From positions 72,086,219 to 72,150,218 of the forward strand of contig NC_069126.1 of the NCBI RefSeq assembly GCF_026914265.1: a stretch of DNA of 64,000 nucleotides, read 5' to 3'. How positions within the stretch are numbered: the stretch's first letter is position 1; every line of letters begins with the position of its first letter. Below are positions 23,308 through 34,679 of the stretch, piece by piece. Source of the stretch: Mya arenaria. Its lineage: Eukaryota > Mollusca > Bivalvia > Myida > Myidae. The notes beneath the pieces were generated by a model that worked only from the letters and a program-made list of their open reading frames with translations, ran no database searches and was not told the DNA's origin. The position numbers and the translations under genes are program-made.

Positions 23308-24520
23308 GAAAGGCTTGGAGACAGAGGAGTATCATAGTCGAGAGGCAGCGGGTGGAGATGGTGATGATGATGAAGAGGAATAGGAGGAAAAGACACCTGC
23401 ACTGGAGATTACTTCCATGGTAAGTGGATAGTTTGCCAGGATGTTTAAAGAATATGACTGAGAGTGCCTAACAGAGGAAAAGACAGCAGCACTGGAGTCT
23501 GCTTCCATGCTAAGTTGGGGGAAACCAGGTAAAGTAGCGTGTACTATAGTGGATAGTTGGCCAGGATGGGTGGAGAATGTGACTAAGAGGGCCTTACAGA
23601 GGAAAAGACAGCGGCACTGGAGTCTGCTGCCATGCTAAGTAGGGGGAAACCAGGTAAAGTAGCGTGTATTATAGTAGATAGTTGGCCAGGATGGGTGGAG
23701 AATGTGACTAAGAGGGCCTTACAGAGGAAAAGACAGGGGCACTGGAGTCTGCTGCCATGCTAAGTTGGGGGAAACCAGGTAAAGTAGCGTGTACTATAGT
23801 AGATAGTTTGCCAGGATGGGTGGAGTATGTGACTGAGAGGGCCTAACAGAGGAAAAGACAGCGGCACTGGAGTCTGCTGCCATGCTAAGTTGGGGGAAAC
23901 CAGGTAAAGTAGCGTGTACTATAGTAGATAGTTGGCCAGGATGGGTGGATAATGTGACTGAGAGTGCCTAACAGAGGAAAAGACAGCGGCACTGGAGACT
24001 GCTGCCATGCTAAGTAGGGGGAAACCAGGTAAAGTAGCGTGTATTATAGTAGATAGTTGGCCAGGATGGGTGGAGAATGTGACTAAGAGGGCCTTACAGA
24101 GGAAAAGACAACGGCACTGGAGACTGCTGCCATGCTAAGTAGGGCGAAACCAGGTAAAGTAGTTTGTGTTATAGTAGATAGTTGGCCAGGATGGGTGGAG
24201 AATGTGACGGGGAGGAAGAAATGGAGGGGATAGACACCTACACTGGAGACTGTATTGACTGAGTGGAGAGAAACAAGGTAAAGGGTTGGTCACTTTATTG
24301 GATAGTTGGCCAGGATGGGTGGAGAATGTGACAGGGAGGAAATAACTGAAGAAAATACACCCGCACTGGAGTCTGCTTCCACGGTAAGTGGGGAGAAACA
24401 GGGTAGGGGTGTGTATTATAGTGGATTGTTGGCCAGGATGGGTAGAGAAAGTGACAGGGAGGAGGAAACAGAGGGAAAGACACCTGCACTAGAGATTGAT
24501 TCCATGGTAAGTGTGGATTA
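23308..24520 (+). pseudogene. HAUS5-like copy 2: acidic exon with stop, then 125-bp tandem array
   Basis: The exon at 23308-23419 has the same acceptor and donor as copy 1 and reads KGLETEEYHSREAAGGDGDD, but a TAG interrupts it at 23381-23383. Eight to nine units then follow at almost exactly 125 bp ('ccaggatggg' starts at 23561, 23686, 23811, 23936, 24061, 24186, 24310, 24433). Most internal units share the donor change ATG|gtaagt to 'atgctaagt', so they amplified after that change. The last unit keeps a good ATGgtaagt. No full-length frame passes through the array. Confidence 0.6.
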
Positions 24521-24596
24521 AGGGTAAAGGTATTTCTATTAAAGTTTTTTAGTTGACAGTTGGCGGGATTGAGTGCATATAAATATTGGGAGCTGG

Positions 24597-24856
24597 AGAA
24601 GGAGGGCCTGCTTCCACTGTGAGTTGCGGTGGAGTGGGAAGGGGGGGGTGGTTGAATTGTAGCGGCCAGGTTGGTTAGAGAAATAGAGGACTTAAGGAAG
24701 TGAACATCTACACTGGAAAAACTGCATCCACAGTGAGTTGTGGTGGAGTGGGAAGGGGGGGGGGGCTTGAATTGTAGCGGCCAGGTTGGTTATAGAAATA
24801 GAGGACTTTAGGAAGTGAACATCTACACTGGAAAAACTGCATCCACAGTGAGTTGT
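24597..24856. repeat. Duplicated degenerate units with G-runs
   Basis: Two copies of a block of about 116 bp containing 'gaaaaactgcatccacagtg' and a G-run of 7-12. They are likely further-diverged derivatives of the preceding array. Confidence 0.6.
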
Positions 24857-24914
24857 AAGAAAAAAACCTACCGTACTGGTATAAGCTTTATTTAAAAAAA
24901 TAAATCCAAACAAA

Positions 24915-25428
24915 TAATATATGTTGGTGAAGTCAGGGATCTGGCCAGACAGCTGTCCTTGTACAAGAGTGTACATCAGTTGTCATCTAACATTGGTAAC
25001 TGTTATATTGTGTTTACAGGTTCAAGTATGATGGTGGTGAAGTCAGGGATCTGGCCAGATAGCTGTCCTTGTACAAGAGTGTACATCAGTTGTCATCTAA
25101 CATTGGTAACTGTAATACTGTGTTTACAGGTTCAAGTATGATGGTGGTGAAGTCAGGGATCTGGCCAGTCAGCCGTCCTTGTACAAGAGTGTACATCAGA
25201 TGTCATCTATCATTGGTAACTGTAATATTGTGTTTACAGGTTCAAGTATGATGGTGGTGAAGTCAGGGATCTTGCCAGACAGCCCTCCTTGTACAAGAGT
25301 GTACATCAGTTGTCATCTAACATTGGTAACTGTAATACTGTGTTTACAGGTTCAAGTATGATGGTGGAGAAGTGAGGGATCTGGCCAGACAGCTGTCCTT
25401 ATACAATAGGGTACATCAGTTTTTGCAG
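24915..25428 (+). pseudogene. HAUS5-like copy 2: FKYDGG exon, amplified as a 110-bp array
   Basis: The acceptor-plus-exon segment recurs at exactly 110 bp (exon first bases at 25020, 25130, 25240, 25350). Each early unit keeps TTTACAG|GTTCAAG and 20 or so codons but has 'tgtcatcta' where the last unit has TTGCAG|gtatct. So only 25350-25428 has both splice sites: FKYDGGEVRDLARQLSLYNR then VHQFLQ. Because 110 is not a multiple of 3, reading through the units changes frame each time. Confidence 0.65.
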
Positions 25429-26918
25429 GTATCTATCAGAAAAGTATTAAGCTACAAATACTTCCAAGGATTTTTGCATTCCTTATGAATGTACAAGGTT
25501 AATGACCTGACTTTTAACAAACAAGATTTATTCTAATTATGGTAAAGTTTGTAAGTTCGGACAAAGCATAGTTATTTGACCAATAAATAAGAGTTTGCAC
25601 CATACTGATATTTTATTTGTTATCACTTATCAATACAGATCAGTTCATTTACTGATGCAGACACATTTTCACCAAGATCAGGTGTATAGTTTTTAATCTT
25701 GTCAAAAATATATACCTGCAGAAATATTTTAAATTTGAAACTGAAAGTTTGAATTTGCTTGCCGTCAATTTTGGAAGATTATCTCTGTGTAAAGATTAAG
25801 TCTCAACCCTGAAAAAAATCCACTATTTTCCACATGCTGTGTAACAAATAAATATTTTGCAAGAAGGAAGTTTTAGCCCATTTTTAGGGAGAAATACTTC
25901 GACCCAAACTTCCTTTAAAGACTCAGAAGTTTTTACCTTCAACATTTTAACGGGCATCTTCGTTGTTTATGTCATAATGCATATGCACAGATTTGAGGCC
26001 CATCCAGGAAATAAAGAGGAAGTATAACTACCACTTCAGAATCTGACGACAAAATAAGTTGGCAATCTAATTATATGAAATAAACCAACTCATTATTTTT
26101 TTAATATTTAAAATAGAAATAACCATATCAACATTGTGTTTAAATACAGAAGTGTAAAAAAAGATAATTTAGTGAGAATTTCAACATTTAAGGCAAGGGA
26201 GGCAAATCTATCATGAGAAATGGTAAAAATGCAAATCTTAGTGACTTCCCTTTGACTGTAGAATTTATAACCTGTTATCATTATTGGTATAATTATCAGC
26301 TCAACTGTGTTTTGAAAAACAAAAAGTCAAGTTATTGTCATTACCTTGGTGTCATTGGCATTGTTGTGATTTTTTTTTAAATATTTGCCATAACTTAAAA
26401 AAATGTTCAAGATATTCAAATGAAACTTGGCACATATTTTGCAGGAGACACTAGACACATGTATAGCAAGTCCTATAACTCTTCCTTCAGTTATTGCAAA
26501 GTAATGTCACTAAATAGTTGGAAAAAGTCATGCAAAAAATATCACATGTTCAAAACTTAGGTAACCAAGATATTCACATGAAACTTTTTTCATCATTTTT
26601 AATTGTGTTTCTAGATGCACAATCAGGGTTGCAGAAATGTTTAGGAGTAGGAGAGTATATCCCCTAAAGAGTGTGGGAGTGTTGGGGTCCTCCCTCAATG
26701 GGTGCTAAGGGGTTCTTGGGGTGTAGCCTGTCGGACCTAAAATGAATTTTAGCCTTTTCTGAAAATGAATTTTGTTCTCTGCATGTTTTCAAGGATCTTA
26801 TAACAGAATTGTGTAACTTCATTTCTTAATTAGAGAATTGCTCACTTACAGTTTTTACAGGTTACAAATTCACATGTCGAGAATCTATTAACCAATGTTT
26901 CACAATGTACATATTCAG

Positions 26919-27076
26919 GAGAGGAACAAGGAATACTTCCTCAGTTTCGTCCAGTGTCAGAAGTCTGTCAACGATGCCCGGAATTTAGAGCAGTCTGTTT
27001 CCATGGTGAAGTCACGTATTGAGTAGAAACTCCACAAACTCTTCTCACAGAAATCTACAGACCTGAAACTGGCCAG
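26919..27076 (+). pseudogene. HAUS5-like copy 2: coiled-coil exon with stop
   Basis: ATATTCAG opens in phase 0 directly after VHQFLQ, giving ERNKEYFLSFVQCQKSVNDA and MVKSRIE, then TAG at 27024-27026, then KLHKLFSQKSTDLKLA. The stop probably replaced CAG (Gln). The helical heptad character fits an augmin subunit. The donor is GCCAG|gtagtt. Confidence 0.55.
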
Positions 27077-27434
27077 GTAGTTGATGTTAAAAACATGTTT
27101 TGATTGACATTATCTAATTCAATCAGAATTATGATTCCCTTCATGATTCAGTCCTCAAAATTCAGATTCTCATATTGTTACAAGCTTGGTGTATGGGTTT
27201 TAGAAGCACCGACCATTCACCCGTTTTACTTTGCTGTTTTGACAAATATTCTTAAACCTGGACTGTAACTCAAAAACTGTTTAAAATTTTCACATGAAAC
27301 TTCGACATGTTTTGCTAGTGGTAGAGTTTTAGCTGAAGAGTAGTGGAAGGGTCCTTTATTGGTAACACCCTTCTGCTTTCATGGAGACTTTTTTTTACAG
27401 CATGGGTTCTCTTCTGCCTTTATAGAGGTAAAAG

Positions 27435-27737
27435 CTTACAGCTGCACTTTCACAGATTCACAATCAGCTGATTTTGGTCATATAAGATAACGCACAATAG
27501 AATAGATCTCAATTGTGAGGTAGACTGTAGAAAATCTCATTTTCTTAAAGCATTAATAACGCTTGTAGTCATAAAAACATCAATTTTCAAATGAAAATAT
27601 GAAAACTGCAATCTGTTCTTTTGTCAGCAGTCTTCTATCACTTGTTTCCAAACATTTTCACAAAAATTGGCTCATTCCAAGACAAAAAATAAAAAAATGT
27701 TGTCAAAACGGTCAATCTGTGAAAGTGCAGCTGTAAG
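27435..27737. mobile_element. Inverted-repeat element with 24-bp perfect termini
   Basis: The left terminus starts cttacagctgcactttcaca and the right terminus is its exact complement over 24 bp, 303 bp overall. It is non-coding, with related elements at 3,137 and 17,260. It is the best preserved of the three copies and lies in an intron of the HAUS5-like remnant. Confidence 0.75.
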
Positions 27738-28026
27738 ACTGTCAAGAAACTATTTTGTTTTGATTAAAACTTTAATATGATAACACAAACAAACTTAACA
27801 TATTTGCTTGTTGAAACCTAATATTACTTCCAATGAAAAACATTACTATTATTTTCTATAAAAAATCATGATGTTGAACAGCCCGATACAATGTAGAACC
27901 CTGTCCTTTCCAAAACCTGGCTAAAAGCCTACAAGTGGCAATATGGACATGTTTAGCAATCTTTTATTAATTGTTAAGTTATGCCCCTTGATTGACTTAT
28001 CAAAAGTGACAAGTGCATGATGTTAG

Positions 28027-28108
28027 TACCCTGAAGGAAGTTGTATTGGACATCTCCTGTCCATATCAGACCTCCAGAGTGTGTCCATTCTGCTAGAACA
28101 TTCCTTAG
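28027..28108 (+). pseudogene. HAUS5-like copy 2: exon with 1-base deletion
   Basis: GTTAG|T continues the phase of the previous exon and reads STLKEVVLD. The frame must then shift by one between 28051 and 28052 to read HLLSISDLQSVSILLEHSL and finish at CCTTAG|gtatga. Without the shift it stops at a TAG. The amphipathic Leu pattern supports coding origin. Confidence 0.45.
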
Positions 28109-28136
28109 GTATGAATACACCATGGTACTATAATGT

Positions 28137-28271
28137 TATTAATTAGGTGATTTAATATTAGCCCAGTTATTTGTACAAGGTCAGCTGTATTGGCTTAAGC
28201 CCGAAGGGGAAGGCAAATACTGCTGACTTGGGGCAAATAACTCAGCCAATATGAAATCACCTAATTAATGA
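28137..28271. mobile_element. Hairpin MITE, 135 bp
   Basis: The arm starting 'attaattaggtgatttaata' (then ttagcccagttatttg) is mirrored by 'gaaatcacctaattaat' and 'caaataactcagccaatat'. The spacer is about 55 bp. No coding potential. Confidence 0.7.
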
Positions 28272-28352
28272 GTATTTAATTAATTAACTATTACATATAC
28301 ATATATATATACTGCGCCATTTTGGTTTAAAACATTCTGAGACCTTACCTTA

Positions 28353-28557
28353 TTATTTCCATTTTTTATTCATGGATTCTTCTTTTTTTAGACATGACTT
28401 TCCTGTGTATTGTTTAAAGTGACATTGTACAGACTTATAAATAAAATCAATTGCATTGTATAGTCTACGGAAATCAATCTTTCTGTGATTATTTCGTAAA
28501 TCATTTGCCAAAGGCTCAAAATTGTTTTCACCTTCATTATCCAATCTGTCGGTACCT
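28353..28557 (-). CDS. Orphan exon-like open frame
   Basis: On the - strand a T-rich acceptor (tttttttag) at 28,558 opens a frame reading TDRLDNEGENNFEPLANDL, NNHRKIDFRRLYNAIDFIYK and ends after KKEESMNKKWK in TAA TAA. Charged and aromatic residues give it a protein-like look, like the terminal exon of an unknown gene. No partner exon was found on this strand, and the family is not recognised. It may be a stranded fragment or chance. Confidence 0.25.
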
Positions 28558-29749
28558 AAAAAAATAATTGTCATAAAATCCACCAACAGGTTTAATACAA
28601 CAGTAATATCAAACCGTACAAAGTAGTTGAAGTATTTAGGTTAGTAATTCCAAATTTGTTTCAAACAAGGCACACAATTTTTAAAATAAGTTTCAAGTTT
28701 TATTTTCATCATGACATAAAATATGCATGTGATATCACAAAACAATGAAACATATATTAATTAATATCTATCAAATAAAACAGTTAACAAACATATCAAA
28801 CACAAAAATAAGAAAAGAAAAAACCTTTACTAAATAATATTAGTGAAAATATGAAGTATTAAAACACAATGGAATGGTATTGTTATTACCGGTATGAACA
28901 GTTCTTGTAGTTAATCGGAGTATGGAGAATGAGACATCTGAATTTCAGTATTTTAAGATAGTTTTACAGAACAATGCCAACTTAATTAATTTAGATCTAT
29001 TGTTACAATCCATAAGTTAATCCTATTTAAAAAAGTTTGGGTGACAAATGTAATAAGGAACAATAAGTTTTTTTACATACGATTGAAAAATGGTTACATT
29101 CAAGTAAGTAGTGAAATTCATCACCAAACAGTCAGTTAAACTGAAAAAAAATGGCTGCCTTGTAAAATTATTTACAGCAATCTCATATTAGGGCAGGTTT
29201 GACAGCAAATGAAAACGGTCTGTTTTTCCTATTTTTTATGTAGCGAGTTTAGTTGCCAATAAAAACAGCAGAAGCTCTTATTGGCCGACTTTGTCGAAAT
29301 TGGGCTACTTTTGGCATATATTGTCGTCAATTGTCAAGTATTAGTATTACAATTGTCCCAGTGTTGCTTCAAATATGTAATAGTTGATTAATAATGTTTG
29401 ATAATGCCCTGTTCTTCTGTTACAGTGTCCTGAACATAGCTTAACGTCTATACACCAGACCTCTTCTGTCCATATTATCCTGCTTTGTGTAACAGTGCCT
29501 CAACTTTAAAATATTCCAGGTAATTTATCAGCTGTCAGAAACGATTTGTGGTTTATAAGCTTCATTTTTTTTTTAAATTGTTGTCATTGGCATTTTTGTC
29601 CAAGTCTTTTAACCTTGACACAGCTAAAATATATTCAAGATGTTCACATGAATTGAGTACACATGTTTCAGTGACAATGCAATGACCAACATTTATTCCA
29701 TTGCCACATACATATTGCAGTATACATAAATACACAATATATGTACAGT

Positions 29750-29830
29750 CGAAATCCGTTGGCTCGATATTCGAGGGACCGGCAAAAATACTTTGAGCCT
29801 CGAGAATATTGAGCCAAGCGGGATTGCTTA
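29750..29830. mobile_element. Possible Tigger/pogo-like transposon end
   Basis: 'tacagtcgaaatccgttggctcgat' type text followed by 'ttgagcctcgagaatattga' resembles, from memory, the termini of pogo-like elements. Only one end is seen. Confidence 0.3.
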
Positions 29831-30545
29831 TTAAATGTGTATTTTTTAATGCGTTAAAGAAAGACATGTTAACCTCGTTTGTTATTTACTACCCCCGGTA
29901 CGTTATATCTGCAAGAGTATTTATTGCCGTACACACTTACAACAGTTCACAACATGCCGCATTTGATACTATGAAATCATTTATTTTTTTATTTATTTAC
30001 TTAATAAAATATAAACCCATCCATATGAGAACAATAAACAAGCAATCTTTACACTGAGTTAGGAACACATACGAATAGCTTAGGTTGTATTTGGTTCTTC
30101 TCTAGATTGCTCAGCGTTTGATATTTGTATGAATTCTTCCATTTGGAGAAACTTTCAGCGCAGTATTTTTATGTGAAGACGCCTTATCAAAATGTATTGA
30201 GAATTATACATGAAGTGACATACTTTTGACGTATGTACTCTTGCCAATTAAAGACCAAAATTAAAGTGATAGCATGTTTGCTCAAACATCGCTAATCGCT
30301 AACTAAGGGAATTGTTCATAGAAAAAGGGCTGGATTGGTTGTGCTTTGGCTGATCAGTATTCCTTAAACAGAGAACAGACACCAGATGGCAATAACAATT
30401 AGGACCAATAAACAACCTTGTGTTATGTTCATTTTAAAAGAAGGAAAAAGGATAGGTGTATTAATATTAGCATCCAGCTGCCTCATATATATATCATGCC
30501 TCCAACATAAATGACGCAACGCCATTGGTTCAGGACTGATCACGT

Positions 30546-30833
30546 GGTGACCCCATATTTTTCCATATTGGGTCACCAAATTTATATTGTACCAAAATGG
30601 CGTCTATTTTCCGATTCCGATTGAATATTCCGATGAATAAAGGAAACATATACATGTTAACATGTTGTCGACGTGACATATATGTTACAGGGTTAGTAGG
30701 TGACCCGAATTGGGATATACGGGGCAAAGGAAACCATATATTCGGGTTCAAGCTTCACTCCAAACTGATATGGTTTCCTTTACCCTGTATTTCCCATATC
30801 GGGTCACCTACTAGCCCCGTAACTTATAATATA
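30546..30833. mobile_element. Pair of related hairpins
   Basis: A short palindrome at 30546-30577 (ggtgaccccatat...atattgggtcacc) and a longer one at 30679-30833, whose arms 'ttagtaggtgacccga' and 'tcgggtcacctacta' extend to 'aaaggaaaccatat' on one side and its complement on the other. The shared GGTGACCC/ATATGGG core suggests one family. Frames read across it are symmetrical artefacts. Confidence 0.6.
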
Positions 30834-31036
30834 TATACATCATATTTGCTGTTTATTTGCTGTTTTAATGTATCTTTATGAAATACAAATGCTTACACTA
30901 ATTTTCTGCAATACACTTTATCTCCATGAAAATATTGCTTTCTTTCATTATTCTGTGTAACAGGCATTATGGTCTTATACGTAAGTCAACAAATATCCTC
31001 ATATTATATAAAATATGAATTTGATCCTTTTCCTAG

Positions 31037-31163
31037 GCTCCAGAGTCTATTCTGTCCAAGTACAGGATGATATACAATGTAGGGGACATTCTACACAGGA
31101 TAAAAAGGGAAGCGAATCTAGCTGATGGAACAACAGAAGATGATGTGGTCACCTGTATCTCAG
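31037..31163 (+). pseudogene. HAUS5-like copy 2: exon APESILS
   Basis: TTCCTAG opens in phase 0 and TCTCAG|gtagaa closes in phase 1. It encodes APESILSKYRMIYNVGDILH and KREANLADGTTEDDVVTCIS. It is open throughout, and its phase matches the next exon at 32,104 (G+AT gives Asp). Confidence 0.6.
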
Positions 31164-31269
31164 GTAGAATTGCTTCTGATGTTACAACCATCTCAGATGA
31201 AGTTCAAAGGCAATATGACTACATTTGGTGTCGCTCCGTATCTCTTGAACTGCTTGAAGGATTTTGAAT

Positions 31270-31735
31270 TAACCTGACACAGATGTTCACCATATTGAGA
31301 CGATGTGCCGAGCGTATGTTACAACCAACTCAGTTTAAGGTCACCCTTAGAGATCAAAGGTCACATGACTATCATATGACTTAATTTCTGTCTGATGTTC
31401 ACCATATTTAGACAATGTGCTAATCATATTTTAAAACCAGTGTGGTTCAAGGTCAAGGTCACACTAAGAGGTCAAAGGTCATAAGACTGCGTTTCGTGTT
31501 CGCTCTATGTCTCTTCAAAGCCTCAAAGCCTTGAAGGATTTTGAAATAACTCGCCACAAAATGTTCACCATATAAAGATAATGTGCAGAGCGCATGTTAC
31601 AACTTGCTTAGTTCAAGTTCAAGGTCACACTAGAGGTCAAAGGTGATATGACATCATTTTGTGTCTGCTCCATATCCTCTTGAAGTCTTTGAAATAAATT
31701 GTCAAATTTTTCACCATATTGAGATGATGTGCAGG
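31270..31735. repeat. 'aaggtcacac...aggtcaaaggtca' minisatellite
   Basis: Four diverged units ('ttcaccatatt' at about 31,284, 31,400, 31,564, 31,708), each with a 'caaggtcacactaagaggtc' type segment. Tandem repeats of this sort are widespread in bivalves. Confidence 0.65.
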
Positions 31736-32103
31736 TTGGGGGAGGGGGATCATTTGTTTATTTGTCTTTCATTACAAAAACAACCGTCTAGTTTAATATG
31801 ATAATTCCATTCCTGAAGGTAAATATAATGTGAGGAACAAAAAGAGAAAAATATTTGCATGCATGTGTACAGTACGTAAAAATAAGTAGATAATGAGGAA
31901 TTATCCCATTTCAGTGAAACAGCTATACAAATAAAGGATAATGAGGAAACTCTAAATATATGTTTTAACAGATATAGTGATAAGTTGGACTCTCTGTAAT
32001 AAATATTAATAAGTTGAATATTGATCCACTCTAGTGCTCTTGTTTGTAAACAAAGTTTTATGAACTTAAGATGTGAGTGATTACAATAATACATCTCCTG
32101 CAG

Positions 32104-32233
32104 ATTTATATGATCGTGCATGTGAGAGTGACAGTTAACAGCTCCAACAGACATTACCATGGTTACAGGAGATTTCCTGCAGCGACCAGGCCCTAGACAA
32201 CTGTACACATGCCAGGCAGGCAGCGGACGACTG
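32104..32233 (+). pseudogene. HAUS5-like copy 2: exon with TAA
   Basis: TCCTGCAG|AT opens in phase 1 and reads LYDRACESDS, then TAA at 32136-32138, then QLQQTLPWLQEISCSDQALD and ARQAADD. It ends GACTG|gtatag in phase 2, joining to the next exon as W. The opposite strand carries a chance 152-codon frame across it. Confidence 0.55.
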
Positions 32234-33376
32234 GTATAGAATAGTTTTTTATATACAGGCTGAGTATTGTGTCAAAGGAAGATGAGAGGGTGAATGTTGG
32301 TTTGATCCTCAACAAGTGTAATTTCTCATGGCCCCAGTGTTGGTTTCTACCCAGATAATGTACTTGGCAATGCTTTTTTAAGTTACCAGGTATGAGCTTT
32401 TGTGACCAATGAACTCAACAGAACTTATTATGAACTAAATACTTTAATTGTATTTTCTTGATTGGAATATTTTGTCTGTTATTATCACCAATATAATACT
32501 TCTGGTTGGGGGAGCTATCCTGCTAATACCATGGAGTTATATATTCTTGCTTAACACACTTTAAAGGCAAGGACCCCTGTTGTCACAAGGCTTAAAGACA
32601 GTCTCATGTATTAGCTATATTTCACCCATCACTGATTCAAATTTGAGACCCTCATAGTTGAATTATCCAGGTATCGTTTTTTATTTATCCATGGTCACAG
32701 CTTATTGCAAATAACTCAAACAAGTTAATCTACAAGTAGACTTGGCGTTACTGACATCACCATGCATTAATTTTATTTATATATTGTTGGAATTGTCATA
32801 AACTTTAAACTTATGTTTCTTCCTATGTAACTGAATGTACATTGACTGTTTGGAATGTTTGATACTGAGTATGTATCTTTACACATGCTAAATAAGAAAA
32901 CAATTAAGAATATTCAGCTCTTGATTACCATTCATGTCTTAAATTCTGATTTTTAAATGGATTAAATCACTAGAATGGGAGAAGTGTTGCTATGAAAACC
33001 TATGTTTTTCAGAGCACTTAATTTATTTTTTACTGCCATACAGAAGTACAGTCTTGGCTGAATATTAATTCCTAGATAAAAGCATTAAAACGCCTGATGG
33101 TTATGTGATGTTTGCTGTAACCTTCTGCTAGGTTTCAATGTCTTATGAGGTTAAAACAATTCGAAAAAAGAAAATTGAAATAGGTGCTTTAACCTTACTG
33201 TTAAACAAACAATATCAACTTCATGCACAGATCAGTATGCTGTTATGAGCTATTTTTGCCAGTATTTAAAGAGCATTAAAATACAGTACCATTTCTTTTT
33301 GGCGTTATATTACAACTTACATGTTTATACATTACTATCAACTGTGAAATGTGATAGACCATGTTTTCTATACCAG

Positions 33377-33527
33377 GTGGTTAGAGCCCAGCCAGAACTG
33401 TGTCTCCTGGGTGACTGTAGATGACCACACCTTACAGCAGTTCATGGACAGATGGACAGTCCTAGTGACCATCTTTAAGACAACAGCTTCTACACAACCA
33501 GTGAGGGAGACCAACTTTCATCTGTGA
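33377..33527 (+). pseudogene. HAUS5-like copy 2: C-terminal exon
   Basis: ATACCAG|G joins the previous exon to give ADDWWLEPSQNCVSWVTVDD, then HTLQQFMDRWTVLVTIFKTT and STQPVRETNFHL with TGA at 33525-33527. The DWW-x-P-x-Q motif followed by a W-rich helix is what I recall at the C-terminus of HAUS5, the augmin subunit that promotes microtubule branching in the spindle. An alternative donor (CCA|gtgagg) at 33,501 could lead to another exon. The exon itself is intact, but upstream exons are not. Confidence 0.5.
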
Positions 33528-34001
33528 TTGCACATAGACAATTAACAATGTACCTCCAATTGCTCTGACAGAAATGAAGGCAGGTGTGCTGTGGTTAAGT
33601 TATAAACTGAGTTTTGCCTCATTAAGCTTAAAGAGGTTTAATTTCAGAGCCTTACTGGATGAGCAGATCATTCTTTATCGGAAAACCTCACATACGCAAT
33701 CATCAAAGTAAACCTCTTAAACATTGCTTTAAATAAACTAAATTAGTGTTAATGCAGACATCAAGCGGCCTTGAAGGATGTGGTGAATTGCTGACATATA
33801 TATACATGTATACATAATTGATTACAAGTCTGTTACTTTAATATATAAAATTATGTAAAATGTAAAAATAAGTGACAGATGAAAAGTTAAAGGACCTAAT
33901 TGCGTAAACCATAATTACATACTTGATCCTAGCACTGAAACAGATTAAACAATAATTGAATGTACAAGTGGACTGTTTGTAATTTCTTTGTGTTTCTTTT
34001 T
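33528..34001. other. No gene seen
   Basis: AT-rich sequence after the HAUS5-like stop; nothing recognised beyond possible 3' UTR. Confidence 0.4.
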
Positions 34002-34335
34002 AGCTCACCTGGGTACCAAGTGCTCTGCGTGAGCTATTGTGATAGGGTGATTGTCCGTTGTTCATCCGTCAGTCATCAACATTTACCTTCATACAACTTC
34101 TCCTAAACCACTGGGTCAATTTAACCAAATTTCACAGGAATGTTCCTTAGGTGGTCCTTGTCCTGATTCCCTTCAATAAAAATGGTTACATGCAGAACTC
34201 TGGTTGCCATGGCAACCGAAAGGTAAATCTGAAATTCTTCTTCTCAGAAACTGCTCGCCCGATTTCAACATAATTTCAAGTTACCCTGTATCAAATTCCT
34301 TTATCCTTTGACAGTTAAGGCTGCCATTTTCTGAA
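34002..34335. repeat. AGCTCACCTG dispersed repeat, second copy
   Basis: It starts 'agctcacctgggtacc' and continues 'gagctattgtgatagggtga', matching 815 onward. It is shorter than the first copy. Confidence 0.7.
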
Positions 34336-34679
34336 GGCAGTTGAAGCTAATAGCACAATCTGAATTTGAAAATACAGTGTAATCAGCTTACAAATCATAT
34401 TGACATCTATTCAGTGCACAGTTATAATATTTATGTGACAATATTCAAATACAAATCTCAGTTGCATTTCTTTCCGTTAAATGTTTTTTATAATATACAA
34501 CCAATGAAACAAAGTCAGTAACAAAAGTTGCACTTTTGTGTTGATCATTATAAATAAAAAAAACTTAACGAGGTCATCCCAGTAAAGTGCTGTACTATGC
34601 AAACATACCACGGTAATTCTAATAATCAAAATATCAACAGTCTTTTAAAGAAAAGTACCAGAAACGTTCATGTTTCAGT

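Noticed and set aside
24295..24521. Short frames on both strands in the 125-bp array
   Set aside because: Periodic copies of the repeat unit, not independent genes.
24959..25361. Three overlapping + frames of 60 codons
   Set aside because: Same 110-bp unit read through its missing donor; the frame changes each unit.
26859..27025. Alternative frame VTNSHVENLLTNVSQC from an upstream acceptor
   Set aside because: It is open, but the other frame continues the preceding exon in phase and has helical character; this one ends without a donor.
31750..32208. 152-codon - strand open frame
   Set aside because: It lies opposite the + strand HAUS5-like exon at 32,104-32,233, has no motif and extends into a repeat; a chance frame.
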